Shown here: piece after piece, positions 43,324 through 51,677 of the stretch
Layout of the letters: every line of letters begins with the position of its first letter
Position numbering within the stretch: position 1 is the stretch's first letter
Source of the DNA: JAMQPK01 sp035937795
Lineage (GTDB): Bacteria; Acidobacteriota; Vicinamibacteria; Vicinamibacterales; JAMQPK01
DNA length: 64,000 nucleotides
Assembly (NCBI GenBank): GCA_035937795.1
Contig: DASZHO010000129.1
Coordinates: forward strand, 8,255-72,254
Direction: 5' to 3'
Program-made: the position numbers and the translations under genes
The notes under the pieces: model-generated
Databases searched by the model: none
What the model saw: only the letters and a program-made list of their open reading frames with translations
What the model was told of the DNA's origin: nothing

Positions 43324-44139
43324 ATGTGTCCGACCACCGAAGCTCTCAACGACTACGTCGACGGCTCGCTGGACGCCGCGGTCCAGGCGGAGGTCGACGA
43401 GCACCTCAGGACGTGCGCGGACTGTGCGCTGATGGTCGCGGAACTGCAGGACCTTATTGGCGCGGCCCGGTCGCTCCCGCCGGTCCCTCCGCCGGCGTAC
43501 GTCTGGACCAGGCTCCAGGCGCGGGTCGGCGAGTCCCGACGCGCCACGTTCGAGGAGCGACCGGAAGGCGGAACGAGAAAAGGCTGGACCTGGAAGCCGG
43601 TGTGGGCTTTGGCGACGGCGGCGGTCGTGGTGCTGGCATTTCTGACCGGACGCGTCGTTGAACAGCGGGAACAGCGCGAACAGCGGCAGCGGGAACTGCG
43701 GCAGACAGCCGCCGAATCGCGACAGGCGGACGCGCAGGGGGTGCAGCGCGCCGAGACGACCGCGTCTGCCAAGGTGCGCGAACGCGTCCTGCTCGTGGCG
43801 GTCGGCGATCACCTCGAGCGATCGCAGATGGTGCTGGTCGAGCTGGCAAACGCACAGACGTCCGGCGAGCTGGATATTTCTGCCGAGCGCCAGTCGGCCG
43901 ATGACCTCCTCGCGTCCAACCGGCTGTATCGGCAGACCGCGGTGCAAATCGGCCAGACGAACGTCGCCGGGCTGCTTGACGACCTGGAGCGCGTGCTCGT
44001 GGAGGTGGCCCGCGGACCTTCGCAGGTGTCAATCCAGCAGCTCGCCAATCTTCAGCAGCGTATCGAAGCGCAAGGCCTCCTCTTCAAAGTGAAAATCATC
44101 GGCTCGGAAATGCGCGAGCGCGCCAAACCCGTGTCATAG
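43324..44139 (+). CDS. zinc-finger anti-sigma factor, membrane protein
   Basis: 271 residues. The N-terminal zf-HC2/ZAS motif is present as DEHLRTCADC (H-x3-C-x2-C) near residues 26-35, which binds the ECF sigma factor. One transmembrane segment (VWALATAAVVVLAFLTG, near 93-109) is followed by a long Gln/Arg/Glu-rich coiled coil (EQREQREQRQRELRQ) and a periplasmic helical domain. It should hold the upstream sigma factor inactive until an envelope signal. Translation starts directly after a heptamer tract. Confidence 0.88.
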   Translation: MCPTTEALNDYVDGSLDAAVQAEVDEHLRTCADCALMVAELQDLIGAARSLPPVPPPAYVWTRLQARVGESRRATFEERPEGGTRKGWTWKPVWALATAAVVVLAFLTGRVVEQREQREQRQRELRQTAAESRQADAQGVQRAETTASAKVRERVLLVAVGDHLERSQMVLVELANAQTSGELDISAERQSADDLLASNRLYRQTAVQIGQTNVAGLLDDLERVLVEVARGPSQVSIQQLANLQQRIEAQGLLFKVKIIGSEMRERAKPVS

Positions 44140-44152
44140 GCTGGAACCATCC

Positions 44153-45469
44153 ATGTTGAGAACATCCTTCGCCACACTGATTCTGTTGACCGTAGTCGCG
44201 GCTGGGCCGCTGTGGGCTCAGCCCGGTACCCCAGCCCCTACGCCCCCTCAAACTCCCGCGCCCCCTCAAACTCCCGCGCCGGGTCCGGACGGTCGGACGC
44301 CTCCGAGGCCGCCGCGACCGGTCATCGTGAGAGTGACCAGGGCAGACACCAATGAAGATCGCCTGTACCAGAACGCCACGAGGTTGCTCGACAACGGCCA
44401 CTGGGACGAAGCGATCGATCAATTCAGCAGGGTGATCGCGATAGGCGGTTCACGCGCCGACGGCGCCCTGTATTGGATTGCTTGGGCGAAGCGCAAGCAG
44501 GGGAGCGACGCCGAAGCGCTGGAGACGCTGAATCGACTCCGGCAGACCTATCCCAACAGCCGCTGGGTGACCGAGGCTCGCGCGCTCGAGGTGGAAATCC
44601 GTCAGGCCGCTGGCCAGCCGGTACGCCCGGAGAACGTGCCCGACGACGAGCTGAAGCTGATGGCGCTCAACAGCCTGGTCAGAGCGGACGAACAGCGCGC
44701 GATTCCGATGCTCGTCAATATCGTGAAAGGCACCGGCTCGCCCAAGCTGAAAGAACGCGCGCTCTTCGTGCTGGCGCAGAACGACACCCCTCAGGCCCGC
44801 GCCATCGTCACGGAAATCGCCAAGGGCGGCGCCAACCCGGACCTTCAAGCCAAAGCGGTGACCTATCTCGGAGCGTTCGGCGGAGCCGATGCGAAGCAAG
44901 CCCTGCTGGAGATTTACAAGGCATCCAGCAACCTCGACGTGAAGCGGAGCATCCTCCGTGCGCTCATGGCTTCGGGCGATCGCGCGCGCCTGCTCGACAT
45001 CGCCAAGGGGGAACAGAATCCGGACTTGCGCGCCGAGGCGGTGCAACAGCTCGGTGCGATGGGCGCGCAGGAGGAACTGTCGCAGCTCTATCAGGCCGAT
45101 CTGTCGAGCGAAGTCAAGAAACGGATCATTCAGTCGATGTTTGTCGGCCATAACCAGGACAAACTGATTCAGTTGTTGAAGACCGAGACCGACCCGGACC
45201 TTCGCCGCTCGATCGTCCGCAATCTGGGAGTGATGCCGTCGCAGCAGAGCACCGACGCCCTCATCGCCGCGTTCGCGTCCGACAAGGACCAGAGTCTCCG
45301 GCGCTCGATCGTCGACGCGCTGTTCGCCCAGAAGAATGGGAAAGCGCTGGTCGAGCTGGCGCGGAAGGAAACCGATCCCCAGATGAGGCGCCTGATTGTC
45401 GAACGCCTCTCGATCATGAAATCGCCAGACGCCACCGATTACTTCATGGAGCTGCTCGGCAACAAATGA
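44153..45469 (+). CDS. exported TPR/HEAT-repeat protein
   Basis: 438 residues. Signal peptide (FATLILLTVVAAGPLWAQ), a Pro-rich linker, a TPR-like unit (ATRLLDNGHWDEAIDQFSRVIAIG...ALYWIAWAKRKQGSDAEALETL), then about eight HEAT-like helical repeats from residue 165 (e.g. SPKLKERALFVLAQNDTPQARAIV; DPDLRRSIVRNLGVMPSQQSTDAL). Scaffold for protein-protein contacts in the periplasm. It is 13 bases from the anti-sigma gene and overlaps the next gene, so all four form one operon. An 18-bp tandem duplication (44241-44276) doubles PPQTPA. Confidence 0.85.
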   Translation: MLRTSFATLILLTVVAAGPLWAQPGTPAPTPPQTPAPPQTPAPGPDGRTPPRPPRPVIVRVTRADTNEDRLYQNATRLLDNGHWDEAIDQFSRVIAIGGSRADGALYWIAWAKRKQGSDAEALETLNRLRQTYPNSRWVTEARALEVEIRQAAGQPVRPENVPDDELKLMALNSLVRADEQRAIPMLVNIVKGTGSPKLKERALFVLAQNDTPQARAIVTEIAKGGANPDLQAKAVTYLGAFGGADAKQALLEIYKASSNLDVKRSILRALMASGDRARLLDIAKGEQNPDLRAEAVQQLGAMGAQEELSQLYQADLSSEVKKRIIQSMFVGHNQDKLIQLLKTETDPDLRRSIVRNLGVMPSQQSTDALIAAFASDKDQSLRRSIVDALFAQKNGKALVELARKETDPQMRRLIVERLSIMKSPDATDYFMELLGNK

Positions 45470-46086
45470 GAACGCCTCTGAGAACGCCTCCAATCGTGAT
45501 CGCGTGTGCGCTGGTCGCCTGCCAGGCATTTGCGCAGCAACCCAAGGCCGTCGATGCCCGGCTCGTGGCGCGGACGCCGCAGCCGGATCTGCCCCGTGCG
45601 GCGGCCGCCATCGTGAAGGACCAGGTCGAACCGGCATGGCTCGGCTATGTCGTGCCCGCGCTCGAAGGCCGGCAGAGCGGGTCGCGGAACGACAGCTGCG
45701 GTGTGGTGAGGCTCGAGCCGGCGCCCGCGGTCATGATCTTGTTCCGGTTGCAGAATCGCGAAGTTCAGAGGATCTGGACGCTGCCCTCGGACTGTCAGAT
45801 TGACGCCGGCGGCCTCGCGTTATATTGGTTCGATGGCGTCGATTCTTCCCAGAGCGTGGCGCTGCTCAAGACATTCGCCACCGATGAGACCGGCGCCGGC
45901 CGGAAGTCGCAACTGGACGCAGCTCTTGCAGCGATCGTGCTGCACAAGGATGCCGCCGCCGTCACGGCGCTCGTCGATCTGGCCAGGAACAGCACGACTC
46001 CCCGCGTGCGGAAACAGGCGATGTTCTGGCTGGGACAATCGAAAGATCCGCGCGCGCTGAGCTTCTTCGAGCAAGTTCTGAAATAA
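45466..46086 (+). CDS. exported HEAT-repeat-like protein
   Basis: 206 residues. Signal peptide (IVIACALVACQAFAQ). The middle holds VKDQVEPAWLGYVVPALEG and a cysteine pair (NDSCGVV, PSDCQID); the C-terminal ~60 residues form HEAT-like helices (VTALVDLARNSTTPRVRKQAMFWLGQSKDPRALSFFEQVL). Start overlaps the stop of the upstream HEAT protein (ATGA). Probably acts with it in sensing or scaffolding under the ECF regulon; no enzymatic motif is seen. Confidence 0.75.
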   Translation: MRTPLRTPPIVIACALVACQAFAQQPKAVDARLVARTPQPDLPRAAAAIVKDQVEPAWLGYVVPALEGRQSGSRNDSCGVVRLEPAPAVMILFRLQNREVQRIWTLPSDCQIDAGGLALYWFDGVDSSQSVALLKTFATDETGAGRKSQLDAALAAIVLHKDAAAVTALVDLARNSTTPRVRKQAMFWLGQSKDPRALSFFEQVLK

Positions 46087-46112
46087 GCACGCTATACTCC
46101 TGCCTCCCGCAA

Positions 46113-48593
46113 TTGCGCCTTTTGGTGTGCCTCGCTGTTCTGCTGGAGCTCGCGTTCGCTGCGCCGGCGCGTGCGCAGGGCTCTGCCGCTCCGGCCGAGC
46201 CGGCGGTCGCAGATAAAGAGGGGAAAGAGCTGCACGCGTTTCACATCACCGGCACGGTCCCTCGCATCGATGGCCGCCTCGACGACGAAGTCTGGCGGCT
46301 TGCGCAAAGCGCCGACGATTTCGTCCAGATCGATCCCGACAACATGGCGCCGGCGACCGAGCGCACGACGGTTCAGGTGGCCTACGACGACAGATACCTC
46401 TATGTGGCGGTCCACTGTTTCTCCAGAAACCCGGCCGGCGTCACCGCGGGCCTCGGCCGCCGCGACAACTTTCCGCAAAGCGATCGGGTGCAAATCAACA
46501 TCGACCCGCGGCACGATCATCAGAACGCGTACGTGTTTCAGGCGAACCCGTCTGGCGTCGAGGGTGACTTCACCTTTTTCAACGACAGCCAATCCAGCTA
46601 CGACTACGACGGCGTCTGGGATCTGAAGACCGAGGTGGGGGCCGATGGCTGGACCGCCGAATTCCGGATCCCGTTTTCCCAGATGCGGTTTGACGTGTCG
46701 CCCGGAGCGCCGGCCGTCTGGGGCTTCAACGTTGAGCGTGACACCGCCAGGACTGGCGAGACGGTCCGATGGGTCGGCACGCCGCGTGGAGTGCAGGGAT
46801 TCGTCTCACGCTTTGGCCACCTCGTCTTCGGCGATCCTCTGACGCCCCCCCGCCGTATCGAGCTTCTGCCGTTCGCGCTAGCCAGCACGCAGCACGATTC
46901 ATCGGTCGCGACCGGTGGAGACAAGACCGTGCTGAACGGTGGAATCGACATGCGCGTCGGGTTCGGGAGCTCGACGTCGCTGTCCGCGACGATCAATCCC
47001 GACTTCGGGCAGGTTGAGGCCGACCCCGCGGTGCTGAACTTATCGGTGTTCGAGACGTTCTTTCCCGAGAAGCGGCCGTTCTTTCTGGAAGACAGCCGCA
47101 TTTTCGTCTTGCCCTACAGCCAGACGCCCGATTTCTATTCACGCCGCATCGGACAGAGTCCCGGGTTTATCGCGTTGAAGGACAACGAGACGCTCGTGGA
47201 CAAGCCGGCCCAGACGACGATCCTTGCCGCGGCGAAGCTGACCGGCAAGGCATCCGGCTGGACGTATGGAGGACTGGGAGCGCTCACCTCGCGAGAGTTC
47301 GGCGTCGTCGACGTGACGACAACCGCCGCGGATGGCACGACCTCAGTCGTGCGAAACAGCCATCGCCTGCTCGAGCCTGCGACGCTGTACAGCGTCGGGC
47401 GCGTGCAGCGCGACCTCCTGCAATCGAGCTCCAACGCGGGGTTCATCGCGACAGGGGTGATCCGCGGCGACGGGCAGCTGGATGCGTTTACGGCCGGCCC
47501 CGACTACAACATCCGCTGGAGCAAAAATCGATACAACCTGAACGGCCACATGATCGGGACGCACGCCCCGGTCTCGGGCGTCATGCGTGACGGGTTCGCC
47601 GACGTCACGAACTTCAATTTCAACGGCAAATATCTCAGCCTGTTCGGTCACTACGACCATTTCGGGAAGAATTTTCACAACACCGATCTCGGGTTTCTCA
47701 GCAGCCGTGTGGACAAGAATGAGGCAAACGCGGGCGGCAGCGTCGGCAGGCCGGATCCGGGCAGATATTTTCGCTCGACGACCGTGTTCTTCAACTACGA
47801 CCGAGCCTGGAACGCCGACCACCTGACCTTCACGCACGCGGTTGCCGTCGAGTCATTCACCCGCTTCCTGAACTATTGGTCGATCGATTTCGGTGGCGAG
47901 CACGACCCGGCGCATTTCGACGACCTGGACACGCGCGGCGGACCGCCGATTGTGAAGCCGGCTAGCGATTTGGCTTACTTCAACCTCAGCACAGATACGC
48001 GGAAGAGCTGGAATATCTCCCTTCACCTGGACTCGACAGGCGATCGGGCCGGGGGGTGGCAGCGCAACATCGGTCCGTCGCTGCGGCTGCAGCCCTCCAA
48101 TCAGCTGCAGGCGTCGCTCGGCGTCAACTACACCTTTGCGCGCGACGCGGCGCAGTGGATCGAGAACGACGATCTCTACGGCGACGGCGCCAAGGAAAAT
48201 ATCTATGGAACGCTTCGGCGCCACGTGGTGAACGTGACCGCCCGGGCCACGTATGCGTTCAGCCCCACCATGACGCTCGAAGCGTATCTCCAGCCGTTTG
48301 TGGCCGTCGGGCGCTATTCAGATATCCGGAAGCTGGCGCGGGCGAAATCGTTCGATTTCGAGCCGGTCGTGATCTCCGACAATCCCGATTTCAACACCAA
48401 ATCTCTGCGCGGCACGGTCGTGATGCGGTGGGAATATGTCCGCGGAAGCACGCTGTTTCTCGTATGGAACACCGCCACGTCGGACAAGACGCGCCCCGGC
48501 GAGTTCTCCCCCTGGCGCGACCTTGGCAGCGGCTTCACCGCGCCGGGCACGAATGTGTTCGTCGTGAAGGTCAGCTACTGGTTCACCCCGTGA
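46113..48593 (+). CDS. outer-membrane DUF5916 protein with CBM9-like domain
   Basis: 826 residues. Signal peptide (LLVCLAVLLELAFAAPARAQG), an N-terminal carbohydrate-binding family 9-like domain (PRIDGRLDDEVWRLAQSADDFVQ; RTTVQVAYDDRYLYVAVHCF), then the DUF5916 barrel-like region (WGFNVERDTARTGETVRW; FGQVEADPAVLNLSVFETFFPEKRPFFLED is highly typical) ending in VKVSYWFTP. Found widely in Acidobacteriota and Bacteroidota; function unproven. TTG start at 46113 is favoured because it gives the whole signal peptide; TATACT lies at 46093-46098. Confidence 0.85.
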   Translation: MRLLVCLAVLLELAFAAPARAQGSAAPAEPAVADKEGKELHAFHITGTVPRIDGRLDDEVWRLAQSADDFVQIDPDNMAPATERTTVQVAYDDRYLYVAVHCFSRNPAGVTAGLGRRDNFPQSDRVQINIDPRHDHQNAYVFQANPSGVEGDFTFFNDSQSSYDYDGVWDLKTEVGADGWTAEFRIPFSQMRFDVSPGAPAVWGFNVERDTARTGETVRWVGTPRGVQGFVSRFGHLVFGDPLTPPRRIELLPFALASTQHDSSVATGGDKTVLNGGIDMRVGFGSSTSLSATINPDFGQVEADPAVLNLSVFETFFPEKRPFFLEDSRIFVLPYSQTPDFYSRRIGQSPGFIALKDNETLVDKPAQTTILAAAKLTGKASGWTYGGLGALTSREFGVVDVTTTAADGTTSVVRNSHRLLEPATLYSVGRVQRDLLQSSSNAGFIATGVIRGDGQLDAFTAGPDYNIRWSKNRYNLNGHMIGTHAPVSGVMRDGFADVTNFNFNGKYLSLFGHYDHFGKNFHNTDLGFLSSRVDKNEANAGGSVGRPDPGRYFRSTTVFFNYDRAWNADHLTFTHAVAVESFTRFLNYWSIDFGGEHDPAHFDDLDTRGGPPIVKPASDLAYFNLSTDTRKSWNISLHLDSTGDRAGGWQRNIGPSLRLQPSNQLQASLGVNYTFARDAAQWIENDDLYGDGAKENIYGTLRRHVVNVTARATYAFSPTMTLEAYLQPFVAVGRYSDIRKLARAKSFDFEPVVISDNPDFNTKSLRGTVVMRWEYVRGSTLFLVWNTATSDKTRPGEFSPWRDLGSGFTAPGTNVFVVKVSYWFTP

Positions 48594-48616
48594 GGCTCAA
48601 ATTCTGCAGGTTGGTA

Positions 48617-48645
48617 TTGCTTAGCTAAGCCGTATTAGCTAAGAT
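48617..48645 (+). promoter_or_regulatory. autoregulated promoter of the Phd/VapC module
   Basis: TTGCTT (48617-48622) and TAAGAT (48640-48645) are 17 bases apart. Two copies of the perfect palindrome TTAGCTAA (48621-48628 and 48635-48642) overlap the -35 edge and the -10 box, as expected for a Phd/YefM antitoxin operator. The -10 box ends 6 bases before the GTG start. Confidence 0.65.
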
Positions 48646-48651
48646 CCCGCT

Positions 48652-48885
48652 GTGAAGAAGCCACATTCCATTCATGCGGCCAAGACGCAGTTGTCCCGCC
48701 TCATTGAGCGCGCGGAAAGCGGTGAAGAGGTCATCATCGCGCGTGGGTCCACTCCCGTGGCGCGCCTGACGCGCCTCCGGCCCCAACGTTCCGTGCGCCG
48801 GTTCGGAGTCATGCGCGGCCGGGCTAAGGTCACGAAGGCGTTCTTCGAGCCCCTGCCGGCCGAAGAGGCTGAACGCTGGGGCTAG
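48652..48885 (+). CDS. Phd/YefM-family antitoxin
   Basis: 77 residues. The N-terminal Phd DNA-binding fold is clear: HSIHAAKTQLSRLIERAESGEEVIIARGSTPVARL. The C-terminal tail (AFFEPLPAEEAERWG) is the usual toxin-neutralising acidic region. GTG start, likely leaderless. The VapC toxin gene begins three bases after its stop, and the promoter carries two palindromes fit for self-repression. Confidence 0.88.
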   Translation: MKKPHSIHAAKTQLSRLIERAESGEEVIIARGSTPVARLTRLRPQRSVRRFGVMRGRAKVTKAFFEPLPAEEAERWG

Positions 48886-48887
48886 CG

Positions 48888-49274
48888 GTGCGCCTGCTGC
48901 TCGATACGCACGCTCTGCTCTGGTGGCTGGATGGTGATCGCCGTCTGCCGGCTAAGGTCCGTCGCGCCATCGCCGATCAGTCGAACACGATTCTGGTCAG
49001 CGCGGCGTCGGCCTGGGAAATCACGACAAAAGCCCGGCTCGGCAAGCTGCCTGGCGCGCTCGATGTGGCCGCCGACGTCGCAGGTTGCGTTGCGGGCCAG
49101 GGTTTCGCCGAGCTCGACATTTCTATCCTTCACGCACAGAGGGCCGGGGGACTGCCAGGCGCTCATCGCGACCCGTTCGACCGTATGCTTGTCGCCCAGG
49201 CACAGCTCGAAGACATCGCTGTGGTCAGCGATGACGAAGCGTTCGACGAGTACAAGGTGCGGCGATTCTGGTGA
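48888..49274 (+). CDS. PIN-domain toxin (VapC type)
   Basis: 128 residues. PIN-domain acidic residues: LLLDTHALLWWL (Asp near 6), SAASAWEITTKARLGKL (Glu), HRDPFDRMLVAQA (Asp) and VVSDDEAFDEY (Asp). The arrangement LDTHALLWWL...HRDPFDRML is the usual Phd-partner type of VapC RNase. GTG start directly after the antitoxin. Expected to cleave RNA when freed. Confidence 0.9.
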   Translation: MRLLLDTHALLWWLDGDRRLPAKVRRAIADQSNTILVSAASAWEITTKARLGKLPGALDVAADVAGCVAGQGFAELDISILHAQRAGGLPGAHRDPFDRMLVAQAQLEDIAVVSDDEAFDEYKVRRFW

Positions 49275-49472
49275 ACCTGCCGTGTAACCAGGGTGAGAAA
49301 TCTCAGCTTGCCTTGCGCCGTGAGGCTCCATCTGGGCTACGCCGAGCAGCGGTTTCAACAACCTTGCCGGCGAGCTCCTAAACCCGTAGAGTAGCGCAAG
49401 CGTCCCGGTACGCATCCGTCCGGGAAACAGTCGTCTCCTTGATGGATCGCCGAAATTAGCCGAGGTAAGCCG

Positions 49473-49685
49473 ATGTCAAGTTCCAGCCTGTCCGTGGCCG
49501 AGGCATTCCGCGGAACGCTCGACCTCTTCGACACAGGACTTGATTTGATGCGCCAGAACCTTCGAAGGAATCATCCTGAGGTTAGCGACGAGGAAATCGA
49601 ACGACTACTACGTGTCTGGCTTCGAGACCGTCCAGGAGCGGAGTCCGGTGACTGCCTTGGCCGACCGGTCACCAGATTGGCGTGA
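49473..49685 (+). CDS. small protein preceding an AbiEii-like nucleotidyltransferase
   Basis: 70 residues with no recognised domain. Mostly helical and charged: SVAEAFRGTLDLFDTGLDLMRQNLRRNHPEVSDEEIERLLRVWLRDRPG. GAGG lies 7-10 bases before the ATG. Its stop overlaps the GTG of the next gene (GTGA), so the two are coupled. By position and size it could be the antitoxin partner of the nucleotidyltransferase; that is inference. Confidence 0.6.
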   Translation: MSSSSLSVAEAFRGTLDLFDTGLDLMRQNLRRNHPEVSDEEIERLLRVWLRDRPGAESGDCLGRPVTRLA

Positions 49686-50272
49686 CGTCTCTCGAAGCAG
49701 CCCTGCGCCAGATCCACGGCGACCTGACTGAAATCCGCCTCTCGTTCGCCTTGGTTGGCGGTTTGGCCGTTTCCGCGCGGACCGAACCGCGGTTCACCCG
49801 AGACGCTGACCTGGCGGTCGCGGTGGCGACCGACGCCGAAGCGGAGGCGTTGATCCACGAGCTTCGCGCACGAGACTACCGCATCGAGGCAATTGTCGAG
49901 CAAGAAGCCGTTGGCCGGCTGGCGACGGCGAGACTCACGCCTTCGACGGCGCTCCGAACGCCGGTCATCGACCTATTGTTTGCTTCGTCGGGAATCGAGG
50001 CCGAGGTGGTGGCTGAGGCTGAATCGATTGAGCTCCTGCCGACTCTCACGATGGGTGTTGCCCGGACGGGTCATCTGATTGCTCTCAAGGTTCTCTCGCG
50101 CGATGACATCCGTCGTCCACAGGATCTAGTGGATCTTCGAGCCCTCCTGCGCGTCGCATCACGCGACGAACTGCAGCGGGCACGAGACGCGCTCGCGCTC
50201 ATCTTGGATCGCGGATATCACCGAGGCCGCGATCTCGTCTCGGAGATCGACTCGATAAGTGATCTGGGCTAG
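49682..50272 (+). CDS. AbiEii/AbiGii-like nucleotidyltransferase
   Basis: 196 residues. Signature FALVGGLAVSARTEPRFTRDADLAV contains the GG and D-x-D of the nucleotidyltransferase toxin group (AbiEii, MenT). Later ELLPTLTMGVARTGHLIALKVLSRDDIRRPQDLVDL is the conserved K-x-x-x-R-x-x-x-D block. Such enzymes transfer nucleotides to tRNA or other targets and work in phage defence or growth control. GTG start coupled to the 70-residue gene. Confidence 0.8.
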   Translation: MTSLEAALRQIHGDLTEIRLSFALVGGLAVSARTEPRFTRDADLAVAVATDAEAEALIHELRARDYRIEAIVEQEAVGRLATARLTPSTALRTPVIDLLFASSGIEAEVVAEAESIELLPTLTMGVARTGHLIALKVLSRDDIRRPQDLVDLRALLRVASRDELQRARDALALILDRGYHRGRDLVSEIDSISDLG

Positions 50273-50327
50273 AAGCATTGACGAACATGCGAGCCCGCGG
50301 TAGCGAGGTTCTGAACCCGCTGCCACC

Positions 50328-51677
50328 CTATTTCGCGAACGTCCTGAGATCGATGGAGTTCCCCATGGCCTGATAGCCGGCCCGGTTGGGGTGCAGCAGA
50401 TCGCCCGGTCCGCCGACGCTGCTGTTCGGCTGAAACTCGGCTTTCAGGCTGCCGGTGCCCGGATCGAGCGTCGCGGCTTCGAAGTCCGCCACCGCGTCGA
50501 ACAGTCCGCTCGTTCGAACGAAGTTGTTCACAGCCCTGCGGCGATCGGCAGCCTCGGGCGTGCCGCCGGGGCCGTTCGATTTGAACGCCGGGGTGACGGT
50601 GGCGCCCACGATTTTGATGTGGCCCCTCGCGCGAACACGCGACACGATCTCGCGAATGCCGGCGATGATCGCCTCCGCCGTCGATCCGGAGCTGATGTCG
50701 TTGACACCCTCGAGGAACACCACGCCGGTCAACCCCGACAACCCGAGCACATCCCGATCGAATCGCTGAAGAGCGGCTGGCCCTCCGGAGAAAGGCTGCG
50801 CAGGCGTGTAAATGGCGGGCGTGAGGATCCGGTTGCCGCCGATGCCGGCATTGACCACCGACACGCGGCTGCCGTGCGCGGCGTGCAGGCGGCGCGAGAG
50901 CACGTCCGGCCACCGGTCGTCGCCGTTGATCGTCGACGCAGTGCCGTCAGTGATGGAGTCCCCGAAGGCGCAGATCACCTGCGTGCCGGCAGAGGCCCTC
51001 ACGTCGACCGCGTCCATGAAATACCAGGACGTCGTGGTGAAGGGGAACGACGCGTCGGTCTCCTCCATGCCGTGTGCGCCCGAGCCAGGCGGCGTGATGT
51101 AGGACGTCTGCAGCGCTTTGGCGTGCCACGTCATCGGACCGCTTTCCCCGACGACATGAAAGCTGACGGCGAGCTTCCGGCCGGCGAAGACCTCCGATCC
51201 CGGTCTCTGGCCGTCGCCGCCTGGCCCGCCATCAGGCTCGGTGACCGGATCGCTGAAGATGAACTCGCCCGGCGGAATCGTGACGCTCGGTTTGCCGCTG
51301 AACCTGACAGGACGATTGCTCCCCGCAACCAGATTGCCCGCCGTTGCCTGAACGCCGATGTAGATCTCGTCGAACGTGACCGGCTGAGTCCCGTACAGGT
51401 TCGTGAGCCGGATGCGCCAGCGATCGCCCCACAAATCCGGCCGCACGATCAGCCGGAACGTCTGGTTGCTTGCCCCGGCAGCCGGCGCAGGAAACGCGAA
51501 TTTCAGCTCCGGCTGTGCCACCGCGTTCCCGACCGGGTAGGGTCCATGCGCAGACGCCGCCCACGAGGCGACCCATTTCTCGGCGGGCGTCCGCGGCGAT
51601 TGGGCGGACGCCTCGCCGCAGAGGATGCACAGAAAGAGGAGGCACAGGAAGCAGAGGAACGTGGAAAAGAGCTTCAC
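50328..51677 (-). CDS. exported SGNH/GDSL hydrolase
   Basis: 449 residues. Signal peptide (FLCFLCLLFLCILCGEASAQ), an N-terminal strand-rich domain (LTNLYGTQPVTFDEIYIG), then an SGNH domain: VICAFGDSITDGT (block I, nucleophile Ser), NAGIGGNRIL (block II Gly), FLEGVNDIS (block III Asn) and GDLLHPNRAGYQAMG (block V). This arrangement resembles secreted carbohydrate-esterase-type GDSL enzymes. Its start overlaps the stop of the upstream exported protein gene (ATGA). Confidence 0.88.
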   Translation of the reverse strand: MKLFSTFLCFLCLLFLCILCGEASAQSPRTPAEKWVASWAASAHGPYPVGNAVAQPELKFAFPAPAAGASNQTFRLIVRPDLWGDRWRIRLTNLYGTQPVTFDEIYIGVQATAGNLVAGSNRPVRFSGKPSVTIPPGEFIFSDPVTEPDGGPGGDGQRPGSEVFAGRKLAVSFHVVGESGPMTWHAKALQTSYITPPGSGAHGMEETDASFPFTTTSWYFMDAVDVRASAGTQVICAFGDSITDGTASTINGDDRWPDVLSRRLHAAHGSRVSVVNAGIGGNRILTPAIYTPAQPFSGGPAALQRFDRDVLGLSGLTGVVFLEGVNDISSGSTAEAIIAGIREIVSRVRARGHIKIVGATVTPAFKSNGPGGTPEAADRRRAVNNFVRTSGLFDAVADFEAATLDPGTGSLKAEFQPNSSVGGPGDLLHPNRAGYQAMGNSIDLRTFAK

